The notes under the pieces: model-generated
What the model was told of the DNA's origin: nothing
The model's database searches: none
The model's input: only the letters and a program-made list of their open reading frames with translations
NCBI RefSeq assembly: GCF_033118175.1
Contig: NC_083692.1
Coordinates: 15,696,001 to 15,760,000, forward strand
DNA: 64,000 nucleotides
Source of the DNA: Dama dama
Lineage: Eukaryota > Chordata > Mammalia > Artiodactyla > Cervidae
Reading direction: 5' to 3'
In this document: positions 21,399 through 35,300 of the stretch, piece by piece
Numbering within the stretch: the stretch's first letter is position 1
Layout of the letters: every line of letters starts with the position of its first letter
Translations under genes and position numbers: made by a program

Positions 21399-23263
21399 AT
21401 GAGGGTCGAATAATGTATAGTAAAATACTCTGAGCCTACCGCATGCCAGGTACTGTTCTACGTGCTTCATTGCCTTTAACTCATTTAATCCTTGAAAGCT
21501 CCTGGCCCTATATACAGATGGGGAGACTGAGGCACTGGGAGGCTGGGTAAACTGCCAAGTTCCATAGGAGTGGAGCTGGGGTTGGAACTAAGGAAGCCCG
21601 GTCCCACAGTCTGTGTTTTTAACACTTGGAGAACACACGCACACACACACACACACACACACATTTCATTGCAAATATGTGGGAAAAAGTTCCAGAAACG
21701 TGCACCTGGGGTTGTTCACGAGCGCACTCTGGGAGGCAGCGGGAGCTGTGGGGACAGGTGAAAGAGTGCCTTCATTTTCTCCCTACGGCACTTCTGTGGG
21801 CCTTGACCTTTTACAAGTAGATATGATTTGTAACGAAAAATGATAATTTCAAGCAACAATAAAAAAGAAAGATGACTCTGCTCTTCAACAGGAACTAACA
21901 GAGCTGCAGTGTGTGTGACCTGAGGTGAATTTGAGGTGCCTGCTAGAGCTCCCCACGTGGGTCCCCAGGCCTCAGCTCTGCCTCTCGATGGCCACGTGAC
22001 CTCAGCCCCGAGCTGGTCTCCAGCCTTCTGCCTTGGGCTCCTCCCACCAGCGTCCCAGGGATCAGGAGGCAGCACTTTAGAGAGGCGGGGTTGGGGGTGG
22101 GGGGAGGTCCAGGACTCAGGCCCAGAGTGGGGGGCCCTCGAGGTGGTGTGCACGCCTGAACCACCCTGCTGGGGGCGATGCTTGCTGGATGATGGTGTCG
22201 CTCCTGACTAAAAGTACCACGTGCCAGCCCCTCACGTGCATTGTCTCTACTCGATTCTTATGAAACTCCCTTGGGTGCTGTGGTTATCACCCCATTCTAA
22301 AGACTTGGAGACTGAGAGCCCTGCGCACAGCCTCACCCTTACTATTAGAGCCGAATTAGAGCCGTGGCAGCGGCTCCTCCATGCGTGAGATGGAGGCACG
22401 GACGGAGGTCCTGGGGGAGGACCGCGGGGCGGGATCAGACAGGGGCCTCCTCCGACAGTCTCCTTAGGCCTCCTCAAGACACGCAGCTGCAGGGCCACAT
22501 GCAGACCAACGTGCAGACCAGTGGGTCCTGCAGCCTCAGCCCGGAGGTCTGGCACAGGGAAGCAGGTGCCCGGACCACGCAGACCTGGGTCCTAAGGCCG
22601 CAGCTGCCCCTTTCTGGCCGCAAGCGCTTGGCTCCGTGCCCGCCTTCACCGAAGCTCCGTTTCACCCCTCACAGGAGGGTGGGGGGCACACTAGTGCCCA
22701 TTGGGTGCTGTGAGAATCCCGGCGCCTGTCTGCTGACTGGTGGAGTACTTGGCACGTGGTAAGGGCTCACGGATGCTGGTCACTGTTATGACCATTGTCA
22801 GGGTCCTTTTCCATCTCTTCAGGGAGTTCAGCCTGAGTCCTCAGCTGCCTGGCTGCCTACGCTCCAGCAGAGTTGAATGACCCGCGGTTTCCCAGGGCAC
22901 CTCTGTCCCCACCCCTGCAGGGACGCCCCCTCTTCGGGCCTCTGGGGTGCCGTCCACGCCCTCGCTGCCCCTCTCACCACCCCAGGGCCCAGCTCTCGGC
23001 TCTGCGTGTCCCCGTCGCCCCAGTGTGGCCCCTGGAGCCCCTGGAGAGACCTGGGGGGCCTTCCGGGGGCCAGAGGGGCAGCCCAGAGAGGTCTGGGCAG
23101 TGGGGCCGGGCTGACCTGAAATCCACCATGCCTGTCTTCTCGCCCAGCTTCTTTATCAGCTCCCTGACTTGGTACCGGTTTATGGGGACCTTGTTCTGCT
23201 GAGGAGGTGGACAGAACAGGCAAGGTCAGTGGAGCTCTCTGCTCCCCGCCCCCAACCTCCCCA

Positions 23264-23319
<56 letters not shown>

Positions 23320-26260
23320 TCCCCTTGCGCCCACAGCTGGAAACTGAGAGCTCCGAGGGAGCGGAACCCACACACCCTGCAGGGCGGGGAGAAGCGCCCC
23401 CCGACACCCGGGCATCACTGCCCAGACCCCAGAGCCCCTCCTTTCAATCTGGGGGGCACTGGGGGAGAAGGAGGTGGGGATCCAGGTGGAGTGGGTGGTG
23501 GCGACTTTGCCGCATGGGAAGTCCATCCTTACCTCCCTGGTACCGAGTCTAGCCAGCCCTCTTCACCACAGGCCCGGCTCCGAGGGTCCTATCCCGCGCC
23601 CCACCTGGACCCCCACAGAGTCCTATTCTTGCAGGGCCCATCCTTCCTAGGGGTGCTCTGGAGACAGACCTGTTCACACTTGCATTTCAGGGGGTCCTCA
23701 ACACCTCCATCATATCCCGCACGTGAAGGTATGGGATTTTGGGCAAGACGATACGGCCAAAGGTAAAATACTGGGGCACTGGGATGTGGTCTCTTATCCT
23801 ACTCCCTTGTAAAATCTGCCCAGTAGCCAAACGCAATGGGGAGAAAGACCTTGAAGATGAAGAATGTGTGTCTTCAGGCAGCATCTTGGGTCACCAGTGG
23901 CATCCAGCCATGCAGCACAATGACGTCAGGGGGTGATGGAGGGAGGCTTAGCCGTCCCTCTGGGTCTCGATAAAGGAGGTGGATCTGCTGGCTTCTCACA
24001 GCCACCGGGGAAGCTCTGTGAAGTGCGCATGCCGTGTCTCTCCCTGTCACACACACGTGCACACACGCACACCCAGTGCCTGCGGCCATGAGGCATCCAC
24101 CTACCTGTATCATGGCTTTCCGGAACTCGCCCACAGGCATCATCAACTCTCCACTAGGGTTCAGGCTCCTGAAGAAGTCCAGGATGGAGATTTTGTTTTG
24201 GTCTGCGTAGCTCTGGGAGAAGCAGGAGATACCAGGAGCCTTGTAACATCTGTCCCAGCTCCCCCATCCCCTGCCCCACCTCTGACCCGCACCTGCCCAG
24301 ACCGAGGTCCGGCAGAACCGCACGTGATGCTTCCTGTGTGTCTGTCTCACCCGCGCTGAGCAGGCTGTCCTGCCGGTCCACGTCCCAAGGGCGGAAGGAT
24401 CGGCGCTGAGGCTGTTAAGCTCCCACAGCGTGGAGGGACTAGGGCGGTGATCATATGTATGTGCATTATTCAGTTTTGGGGTCGCCCCTGCTAAGACTAG
24501 TGGAGACGGTGCTCTGTGGATGTGAGAGGGCTGTTGTCAGCTCAGAGACCCAAAGACCAAACCAGAACCAAGTAGTGGGATGGGCTGAACAGGCTCCTGG
24601 AATCCATAGGATTCTCATCATTTTATCCAAATATCCTCATATGGAGACGTATTGTGTTAAGAGTATTTTAAAAATAATATGTCATTGTTTTCCACTCAAA
24701 GATAGTAGCTACTCACATTTTGAAGGTAATTTTAGATTAATAGAAAGAAGAAAATGAAAAATCACCCATAGTCCAATCCCACCGCCCAGAGATAACATCT
24801 TGATGTACATTTTTTTCATCTGCCTGCCTATCTATCTAACATCTTTCTACTGTACATACTGTTTAATAAAATGCATTGTATTAATATGTTGTGAACTCAC
24901 CTATCTATCTATCTAACATCTTTCTACTATACATACTGTTTAATAAAATGCACTGTATTAATATATTGTGAGCTCCTTTCTGGTATCATTAAAGTGTTCT
25001 TTTGGTTCCTTTTCAGTATCTTCTGGGTTCTCTTTCTCTCTGACTCTCAAAAGCCCAAAGGCAAGGCCCAGCTGTGCCGACAGGTATTTCTGCAGACGCC
25101 CTTGCTCACAGAGGAATTCCTCGGGGATCACTCCCTGGTCCCTGCTCTCCTCGCCCAGCACCTCCCTCTCTGCTGTACTCCGCTCACCCCACCCCACCCC
25201 GGGGTGGGTCCCGGACCCCTATGTCCAATTCCACATCTCCTGCAGCTGTTCGCCAGTCCATGCTGAACCCAGTGACACCTCAATCTGACACGTCCGAAGC
25301 AAGCCTGAGTCAGCTGGATTATGTGACCCCTGTTACTGAGGGCTGCAGTAGCTACACCCACTGCAGTTCCTTCTTAGCCACCTCTACAATGTGTTACAGA
25401 GGCTGGAAAACCAAAGACCAGCCTTCCCCAAGCCCTCTTGAAGCTACGGGTCAGAATGAGATGGTTTCACCAAGCTCTTTGGTGAGACGTGTGTGTTACC
25501 CGTGTGCTTTGGCAGCTGGGGGGTGGCTTCCTGATTCCACAGGCGATTCCTGATTGGGTGGTTTCCTGCTCGAGGCAGAAGGGACAGCCCTCCTGGTAAC
25601 CCAGTTGGGGTGTCTGGTAACCTTTTCTCGAATCTAAACATAGAGGCTTTTCTTCAGCCCTCTAATGTCTCTGGGGTCTCTTTCTGGTGATCGATTCCTC
25701 TTTGCTTAAGCTGGTGGAATGGATTCTGTGGTCTGCAACTAAGAGCCTCGACTGGTGGCTGTCACTTTGGGAGGTGCTTTTGGCAAGACCCAACATAGCT
25801 CCTGCCCTGGAGGAGTTCAGTCTTGCGGTGAAAGGGTGAAGCAGAGGGCTGTGGCAGTGTGTGTCAAGGGCAGTGACTGTTGACCAGGGAACCTGAGAAG
25901 AGTCGCCCGAGGAAGGGACACTCAGGTGCAGACCTAGGGAGTACAGAGGAGGGGGTGAGTCACAGAGGGCAGGAGGAGCGGTGTTCCAGGCAGAGGGACC
26001 CAGAGATGACTTTAAGGGATGCAAAAAGCAATGGGGACAAATCCAGTGGGGCTGAAATGGGCGGGTGGGGAGATGGGAGGGATGAAGTCAGAGTGGGAGG
26101 AGGGGGCAGGGGGCAGCTTCTTCTCCCCATAGGACTTCCCGATTGCTAGCAACATTACCATCATTCTTTTAGTCCTTTGGGCTTGAAATTTGGAGTTATC
26201 TTCACCTATTTCCTCTTCCCACAGGTCTCTCTTCTCCCAACACACACACACACAGACACA

Positions 26261-26312
<52 letters not shown>

Positions 26313-29300
26313 GACACACAGATACACACACGCAACCACTCACCAAGTCCTGGAGATGCTCCGTAAGGATATCTCCTACATCGGTCCCTCCACTCCCATT
26401 GTCATTTCCAGCCAAGTTACCATTCTATATCTAGAATACTACAAGCGTGTCCTCACTGGTTTTCCCATTCTCATAGTTACCCCTTTCAGTTCTTTTCTCT
26501 CCCTGTTGCCAAAAATACTCTCCCTCAGTCCTGCTGGATTCATATCACACCCTCTGCTCAACAACTCTCCCTGGCTCCCTGCTCCCTGACTCTCCAACCC
26601 AACTCTGAGCCTACAGTCTGAGGACCGCCACGTCCAGCCCCAGCCTCCCTTTGCAGCCTTGGTTCCCAGGCTTCCCTGTGAGACCGGAGCCAAGTGGTTC
26701 TGTTCCCACCCCTCCAGACACACTGCAAGTGACTGCCTCTCTGCTCCTTTGCTGGTGGGAATCCTCCTCCCTCCGTCCCTCCCTCGGGCTCACCTGCATC
26801 CTTTCTGCTTGTCAGGGCCCTTGCCCTAACCCACTTCTGCCAGGAAGCATCCTTTTCTGTTTGCCCAGTCCTGCAGTGACCTCTAGTTTGGATTGTATTG
26901 ATACTTGCTACCTTGGTCACTTGTTTTATCATCTGACATTTTCTATGGGAAACGACTGTGTCTATCCCATCTTCCCAGCCAGATGGTTGGGCCCCTGAGG
27001 GGAAGGCCTACGGCTTACATTGTACTACATTGTATGTGTGGTCGGGTCTCTCCTCTGGGATTCCTTTTCTATACTGTTTTAAAACAAGGAGCAAGGCCCC
27101 CACTTGGCACTAGATAACTCCATTCCCACTCTTCTTGCAAAACAAATTTCTCCTCTGACATCACCTCACTCATAAAGATATAAAGATACTTGATACTGCT
27201 TTGCTTCCTAGAACTTTTCCTACAATGATAATTTTCTTGTAAGAGCTCTCCTATTTGGTTCTGAAACGAAGGCAGAGCTCCAGTGGCACATGCCTTTGCA
27301 GGGCACCCTCCCAGCTCCTGCTGCCCCAAGTGGTAACAGTCCTGCCCCGAGCAGCACGCCCCTCACCGGCACGTCCAGGGCAGAGCCGGCAGTGAAAACC
27401 CCAGGCCTGGGTAGTCACTGCTCTGTGAGGTCATTGGACCAGAGGAGCTATAACATCCCTCCCACTCTAACATTCTCTGAGTTTTATTTCCACTGTTACA
27501 TCTTTTCCCTCTGACTGCCAGACACAATTTAAGACGAGCCAGGAGCAGGTGACCTCTAGATATAAAAGACTTACGGGTTTCTCATTAGTTGAAGCCACCA
27601 AATACCCACGCTGACCACAGAGTCAGGATGTCTTTGCATCCTTAGCAGCTATTGGAAAGAGCCTCTGTGAATTGTGTGCTAATCACATGCCAGGCATTGT
27701 TCTAAGTCCATCATGTAGAGTATAGAATTTAACCTTCATAGCAGCCCTGCTGGGGTGGGTACTATTATTATGCCCATTTTACAGGTGAAGAGACTGAGGC
27801 ACAGAGCACTTCAGTGACTTGTCTCTGGCTGCAATGGAGGAGCCTACCTGGTAGAAATCATCCTGTTCCACACCCCTCCCACTTTAGTCAGTTCCAAGCA
27901 CTTCCTTTCCCCTGGGAGTCAGGAAGCATTGCTGATGGATCTGAGAGTCAGAGGGGATATCCTGCAGCTGAGAAGTCCCTTGTCAGAGAGGACCGCAAAG
28001 ATGCTCTGGGGGAGGAGAAATTCTGGGAGCTGAGCCAAAGGTTAGCTCTCTCCAGGGACCCCTGGGGGCTCTTAGAGGGAAGCAGGGCTCACCTGGATCA
28101 GTTTCACAGGGTTCGTCCACGTGAAGGGGGTTTTCTTGGCCGAGAGGGCTTGCACTGACTTGTATATCACGTCCAGCTGGGGGTGGATAGCGCACACCCC
28201 ATCCAGTATTTTCACAAACTGCTCGGACACCAGCACATTCTGCAGCAGGGAGAGAGGGGACCGGTCGGGCAGGGCGTGCTGCCGTCATGCCATCTCCCAG
28301 ACCGGTGGGCTCCCCCCAGGCAAAGCCACGTGTTGGCGGGCTCCCCCCAGGCAAAGCCGCGTGTTGTCTTTTCTAGTTCATTCTGCAGTGCCGCTCCTAG
28401 ACCGGGATGGCTCTCCTTTGCTAGAACTGGTGGTTTGGCTTGTGAGTTTCCCGCGCGGTTTGGGTCAGGTGTCCGAGCTGGGTGCTGGTGGCCTGCCACG
28501 TACGGTCACCTCACTCTGCTCTCAGGAGGTGAGCCTACTGTGTGTGACAGACGGGCATGGCTGTGGGGTTACACGACTGGTCCCCAAGGGCCCTGAAAAG
28601 CCCACTTCTACCCCAGTGTTGGTCTTCGGAGCTGAAGCCCTAGCAGAGAGCCCCTCGTTCCAGCCATCCTGTCGCACACGGGAACCCCCGCCTTGTGGAA
28701 GGGCCTCCAAGCCCAGTTAGAGGCTGCAGACGACCACGTGTTCTGTGTGAAGGTGTCTGATCAAACCTGGCCTCCGTGAGTGTGATCCACCTGCTTCATT
28801 CCTCAGCTGTGGCTCTCAGTATCTTTTGCCTTTCCAAAGAACTAAATTCATGCTAAGGGGTGAAGACTTACTCCCTTTCCTTTGTAGGTATTCTAGAGAA
28901 AGTTCTAGAAGCATCTACAATGAAGGGATTCCAACGCCACTTAGAATTACGGTGGCATCATGTGGAGTGGAAAGAGAGACCCCAGCTCAGGGGTTTATAT
29001 GCTGCCTTGGGGTCTAAACAACACCACTTCTGACATTCCCTCAGACACCCCAAGGCAGCTCTGGGGTTCACACCTTCCAACCTGCACTGCAGAGGGCTGG
29101 GAGGAGCAGAACTCTAATGAACTCTGGACTTGGGGGCTGAGGTCAGAGGCAGCAAAACGGGGTGCGGGTCACAGCTGTAGGATGAGTGGGGAGCAGGCCT
29201 CTGAGGAGGAAAACCAGGAGCAGAAGAAGGAGCCACAGGGCTGGGGAGGAGGAGTTGAGGGGACAAAGTGAAAAGTACAGCAGGTATGTTTTTATAACAC

Positions 29301-32300
29301 TTTATAATCTCTGGCAAATATAAACCCCATTTTTACTTATTATTCAGTTCAAAGAAGCTTGGGTTTCAAACACAAAACATCATCACTGATAGACTTGCAA
29401 GGTATTAAAGTCTTAACAAAACCCGTATTAGTGTGGCATTAAGCAAATGTGAAAGGACTTTGAACACTGTGCCTTTACGGAACTCTAGAGTAGGAGGCAG
29501 GAGCCCTGGTTTACTCCTTGCTGTGTTTCACACCTGCTGCGTGGTCCTGGGCCAGTGACCTAACCTCTCTGTCTCAGTTTCTTTCCATGTAAAACGGGAA
29601 AATGAGGACAAGTAACTTGTTATGGGTTCAATCGTATCCCCCCACAAAAAAAGACATTGAAATCCTAACCCCCCAGTACCTGTGAATATGACCTTATTGA
29701 GAAATAAGATCTTTGCAGATGATCAAGTTAAAAATGAGGTCGCTAGGGTGGGCCCTAACCTGATGTGACTGGTGGCCTTATAAAAAGGGGACACTGGGAT
29801 ACAGAGACAGACGCGCACACAGGGAGAGAGTGAGATCTGAGGCTGAAGGCAGAGATCCAGGGTGAGGTTTCTACAAGCCAAGGAACAGCAAAGATTGTCT
29901 GCAAACTACCAGAAGCTAGCAAAGAAGCAGGGAGCAGATTCTTCCTCACAGTCCTCTGGAGGAACCGACCTTACGAACACCTTGACTTTGAACTTCTAGC
30001 CTCCAGGACTGTGAGACAATACATTTCTATCTCTTGAGTCACTTGCTTTGTGCACTTTGCCTTGGCAGCCCTATGTCATGAATACATTCTACCACCTCCC
30101 AGAGTAGAATTAAACGACTTGGCGCCTATAAAATGGCTTTGGGACCAAAAAAAAAAAGAGCATAAACTGGTAGACATGTATAGGATATTGTTGGCAGCAG
30201 CTCCCACCTCTAGGATGATTCAGGCCAGAGTACCCGCAGAGTGGAGTCACCTCCTCAAGCTTCTCGCCTCCATCAAGGTTTTTTTTTAATACTCAAATAC
30301 TACTCTGATTAGAGTAGGCTGAGTCATGAAATGAAAACACAGATTTGGACATGTTTTCATACTCAGATTATAAAAATCCTGTGACTGTGGAAGCACTCTA
30401 AGGCCCAGAGCCATCCATCGACAAAGCTGACTGCAGACAGGTCTGTTCTGGGGTTCCCCCACCTTTGATTCTGCTGTTCTTCCTCTCTGCCCTCAGGCCT
30501 GCTCTTGGGGGTGCAGGTCCTGGGTTCCCAGGATCTGACAAATGGTTTCACACCATGATGTTACTGGCTGACTGGCTACTCCGATGGAAAGCACCCCTGG
30601 AGGAGGGCAGAGTTGTACCCCAAAAGGAGTGTTTTTTTTTTTTCCTGGAGCACTTAGGGCCCGAGGGCTAGAGCTGTTGGCATCTGGCCCGGTGGTCATG
30701 GTAACTGGCATGCTCCCTTAGCGTGAGTGAACCGTTAGATCACTTACAGAAATGTCAATATCCTCCATCTTGGATTTGGGGTTCCTCTTGATGGACAGGA
30801 TAAGTAGCACAGCCCCATCCATACTTATGGGGTTCAGGAAGAGCTGTGGGAGAAAGGGCAAGGCAGAAGGAGGCAGAGATGGGGGGCAGAAAAGGCTGCT
30901 TCAGAGCACGGTGTCCATACATTCCCATCAAACCACAGTCTATGTCTTCCTTCCAGATTTCTCTGTAAGCACCCATCTCCCTGTCTGTCTGTCTGTCACC
31001 CACCCACTTGTCCATCTCACTGCTCATCCGTCCAGCCACCCAACAAACTTCGGCTGGGGCCCTGCAACATGCCAGTCACTGGTTAAGCACAGGCAAGCAT
31101 GACAAGATCTAAAATGAAAATATTTGGTCATTGTAGAAAAAATTTAAAAGCGGTAGAAAAAAAATGTCAAGATCACTTGTATTTCACTAACCAGAAGAAA
31201 AAATCTTTGTGGCCATTTTGCTGAGGCAGCTTTTTAGTCTTTGAGAAGTTAGAGTCTCTGAACTTTCCTTGGCGTCCTTGGCCCCCAAGGCTGAGTCCTT
31301 GGCAGGCTGAGTCCGTCCTTCTTGTCTGAATCACACCCAGTGCCCATCCAGGCGGGCCAGCCTCTCAGCTTCCTCAGTCACCAGGCGGCCACCTGGAGTG
31401 GTCTGCATCACCAAGCTACTTCCACTGGTCAGAATCTGACTCCCTCCTGTCACCTCAGCAGTTCTAGGGTGACTGCCCTCTCGGATGGCGGCTCGTCTTC
31501 ACTGATTCCTAACTCCTGTTCTTCCACCAGCACTCCCACGCCTGTGACCCCCCCGAGTCACCCCCAAATCTTGCGGGAGTTGGAACCGCAGTAGAAAGCC
31601 AGGCAGAGCTGACTTCCCTCTGCCTCTTGCTAGCTGACAAGTCACACAGCCTCAGTCTTCTCAACTGACCAGTGGGGCTACTGGAGCTCACTTGGTGGGC
31701 TGGGCCAGGAATAAGGAGACAGATCACTTGATAGAGAACCTGGCTCAAGAGAGCTCCAGAAAGGGGACCTGTTAATACAGGGTCTCATCTTTCATCAGTT
31801 CTCAACTTCCCAGGAGCTTCTATGTTATAAATTAGCATCTATAAGCAAATTAATTAGAAATGAAATAAGCATTCATTCATTTACTTAATATTCATTGGGC
31901 ATCCCATGGACAGAGGTGCCTAGTGGGCTACAGTCCGTGGGATCACAAGAGTTGAACACGACTTAGTGAGTAAACCGCCCAGGACTCTGCTAGGTACAGG
32001 GGATATAATAATGGGCAAAACCAAATACGTCTTTGTCCTCAGGAAGCTCTCATGCTAGTGGGTGACAGACAAGTCACTCCGAACAAGAATATAAAGAGGA
32101 ACTCTGGTGAGTTCTGGGAGAAGGGGTAAACAGGATCTGACGGTTCCCCGGGGGTCCCTAGGGAACTGGGGCTCCCACTGTGTTCCGAGGCAGACCAGCA
32201 ACTGAGGCCAGTCGGGGGAGCACTGTGGGCTGAGCAAGTGGCGTGGACAAGGTCCTGCAGGGAGGGAGATGGAAAAAGCCCCTGCGGTCTCCCCTGGTGG

Positions 32301-35300
32301 CCCAGTGGTTAAGAAGTGAAAGTGAAAGTCGCTCAGGACTCTTAGCAACCCCATGGCCCTGACAGTCCATGGAATTCTCCAGACTACTGGAGTGGGTAGC
32401 CTTTCCTTTCTCCAGGGGATCTTCCCGATCCGGGGATCGAACCCAGGTCTCCCACATTGCAGGTGGATTCTTTACCAGCTGGGCCATCAGGGAAGCCCAA
32501 GAATACTGGAGTGGGTAGCCTATCCCTTCTCCAGGGGATCTCCCCGACCCAGGGATCGAACCAGGGTCTCCTGCATTGCGGGTGGATTCTTTACTAGCTG
32601 AGCTACCAGGGAAGCCCATGGTTAAGAAGCTGCCTGCCAAGGTATGGGGTGCGGGTTTGATCCCTGGTCCCAGATAATCCCACATGCCATGGAGCTCCTA
32701 GACCCTTGCACCACAACTACTGAAGCAGCCACCACAATGAGAAGCCTGTGCACTGTAATGAAGACCCAGGGCAGCCAAAAAAGTTAAAAAAAAAAAAAAA
32801 AAAAGACCCTGAGGCATTGGCTGGAGCCTAGGAGTTGGGGGGAGGGTAGACTTGAAGCACCCTGGGGGAGAGAACTGGGTTTGAGCGATGGAGGCCCTGG
32901 GGGGATGGGGGGTTTAAGCTGGAGAAGAGTAGGTAGGGGTGGGGTTAGAAGCCAGATTTATACTCCAAACACACACTCTGGCTGCAGTGCAGAGAAAAAC
33001 TAGAGGGGGGGATTCCCTGGCAGTCTAGTGGTCAGGACTTAGCGCTTTCACTGACCGACCCGGGTTCAATCCCTGGTTGGGGAAGGAAGATCCTGTAAGC
33101 CACTTGGTGAAGAAAAAAAACCTGGAGGAGACCCAGATGGGGGAAAGAAAAACCAGTTAAGAGACAAAGTGCTATCCGGTGCCAGGTGAGAGTGGAGGGT
33201 GTGACATTGAGTTTACAGAATAAAGACAGCCAAGAATGTAGATTTTTCTCTCCAGCAACATCCCAACCCACTCCCGCTCCCCTCGCCCCAACACACACAG
33301 ATACACACGTGCGTGCACACACAGGGATGCAGGGACACAAACACAGATGCACACCCACTGACGCACACATGCATGGGTGCAGACACACACAGATATGCAC
33401 GGTTACACACACATGGATACGTGCACACACACATGTACACACAAGCTGTCCTGCCCCCAGCCCGGGTGAAGACTACCTTCAGAACTTTGAGGCTTTCATT
33501 CAACTCCAGGGCTCTGCTGATTTTGGAGAGCCCGTCGTTGGTGATGTTGTTGCTGCTGAGGTCTAGGTAGGTCAGGTAGCTGTTGAGTCTGAGGACCTCC
33601 CCTAGGGCCGCAGCCCCCTCGTTCCCAAAGCTGTTCATGGAGAGATCGAGTTTCTTCAGCGACACGTTAGACTGCAGGGAGAAGGGAAAACAGTGCCAGC
33701 ATCAAGGCTGCAGGCAACTCACCCAGCCAACGGGCCCCCATTTTTGACCCGGGCCGGCTTCCAGACAGAGTGCTCAGTGGTCCCCGGGAGAGGGACGGCC
33801 AGATCTTTCCAGATCCCTCCCAGCTGGGCTCAGAGTCTCAGAGCTCATTCTCTTTGGGTGAAGGTCATTCCCTTCGCCCCGAGTTAAACTGCCCCTTTGA
33901 AGTTGCCCTCAAAGGTGCATACGAGGCCCCAGTAGGGTGAGTTTACTGGGGAGGGGTTTGTACTAAAGAGGGACATGGGTTCAGGAGGCAGACTGGCTGT
34001 GCAGAGCGCCCGAGGAGGTCTCAGTATACTGTCCTCAACGGGGACCGTGGAGAAGGGGTTCAAGATGGCGGACGGAGGGCCTGGTCATCCTCACCCGGGC
34101 TCCACCCTGGCTCCGCTCCCGCAGGCTTACCCGGAGACCATTGCATAAGGCCACCGTTCCCCGGACGTAGAGGTGGTTCCAGCTCAGATCCAGCGACTGG
34201 AGCCCTACATTGATGGCTGAGGGAGGGGAGGGTGTCATCTCGGCCTCCCCCACCTCCCGGAGAACCCAGGCTCCGGGTTGGCCTGAGATCCATGAAATTG
34301 GGGGTCAGAATGGCTCAGTCCTCATGCAAAGCAGAACGCTGAGGCAATAACTTGTCAGTTATCCATTTAAACCCAAAATTACAAGGTGACTCCCAATGCC
34401 ACAGCAATTGTACGTTGCAGGTGGCAAACACAGGATGCACGCTGTACTGTCTGGTCACAGACATTTTCCTACCAAAATCTGTTTACTCCATCTCACGGCA
34501 ATATCACCCCTGAGACTCTTCCAAAGGAGACAGTATAGTATGTAAGAAGAGTGACAGGCTTGCAGATGTTTACCACGGCGTCACTTCCAAAAGCAAGGTT
34601 TGTGACTCACGGGGAGGGGTAAAGCATAACACAAATGTCCACCTGGTGGAAAATTACACAGTTGTTAACATAGATGGAGACAGCATGGGAAACAGGGGTT
34701 GTGTTTACATAGGGAGACTCTGGTGGGCAAGGTGTGTTCTATCACATGGAGACTGATGGGAGCAGTGGAAGCCACAGAATGTCCATCCAGGAGAACTTTA
34801 CGGATACAGCCAGGTGGAAGTGGGGCGACATCAGGCTTGTCTGGAAGTTGGGTTTGCACCGAAATTGCAATTTTTTAAAAAACACTTAAAGATGCTTTTG
34901 ATCACAGGCTACATAGGGCTGGGAAAGCATTCTAAACACATCGCCATTGTCATTTTTATCTGGGGAGGGCGGATGTGCTGAGGACACTATTGGGAAGGGA
35001 GACTAAAGTGCTCTTGAAGGACACTGAGTGGGAGGAACTGCCTTCAGGCCCAGGAAAATGTGTTTTTCTGTTTTATTTTTTATGGAAAGAGCGCTCTGTA
35101 CTGATTATGTCTTTCCCTTGTGTCAACCACCAGGACAGACTTTCAGGGAAGTGCACACCACCTTCTGTTATATTGAGAACAAACTTTTCTCCTGCTTTCA
35201 TTCTCTCCCTACCTGTCTCCCTCAATCTCTTCCTACCCTTCTTTCCTCTTTTGTGCCATGTCCCCCACTTAAGTTATACCTTGCACTCCTGCCCCTCTTA

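Larger units (their letters stand above)
31850..33007 (-). repeat. L2 LINE fragment, antisense, interrupted by SINEs
   Basis: Old antisense L2: 'attcatttacttaatattca', 'gtacaggggatataataatg' and 'ctcaggaagctctcatgcta' at the left, with a diverged continuation near 32800-33000. Interrupted by a Bov-tA tail fragment and by the CHR plus Bov-A2 nest. Intron 9. Confidence 0.55.

Noticed and set aside
22257..22275. Alternative last exon for LRRC74A reading Ser-Phe-Ile-Arg-Ile-Glu-stop
   Set aside because: It lies in an antisense MIR, has no good pyrimidine tract and no close AATAAA; the 20643 acceptor is better on all counts.
23265..23315. Direct repeats that might suggest a CRISPR array
   Set aside because: Dinucleotide microsatellite in a mammalian genome; no spacers.
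22828..23526. 232-codon minus-strand frame over LRRC74A exon 13
   Set aside because: It uses a different frame from exon 13 and includes a long run from translating the (CA)n repeat.
33213..33665. 150-codon frame extending exon 9 past its donor
   Set aside because: Past 33477 it translates the CA/TG repeat; the next true exon joins in phase at 30843.
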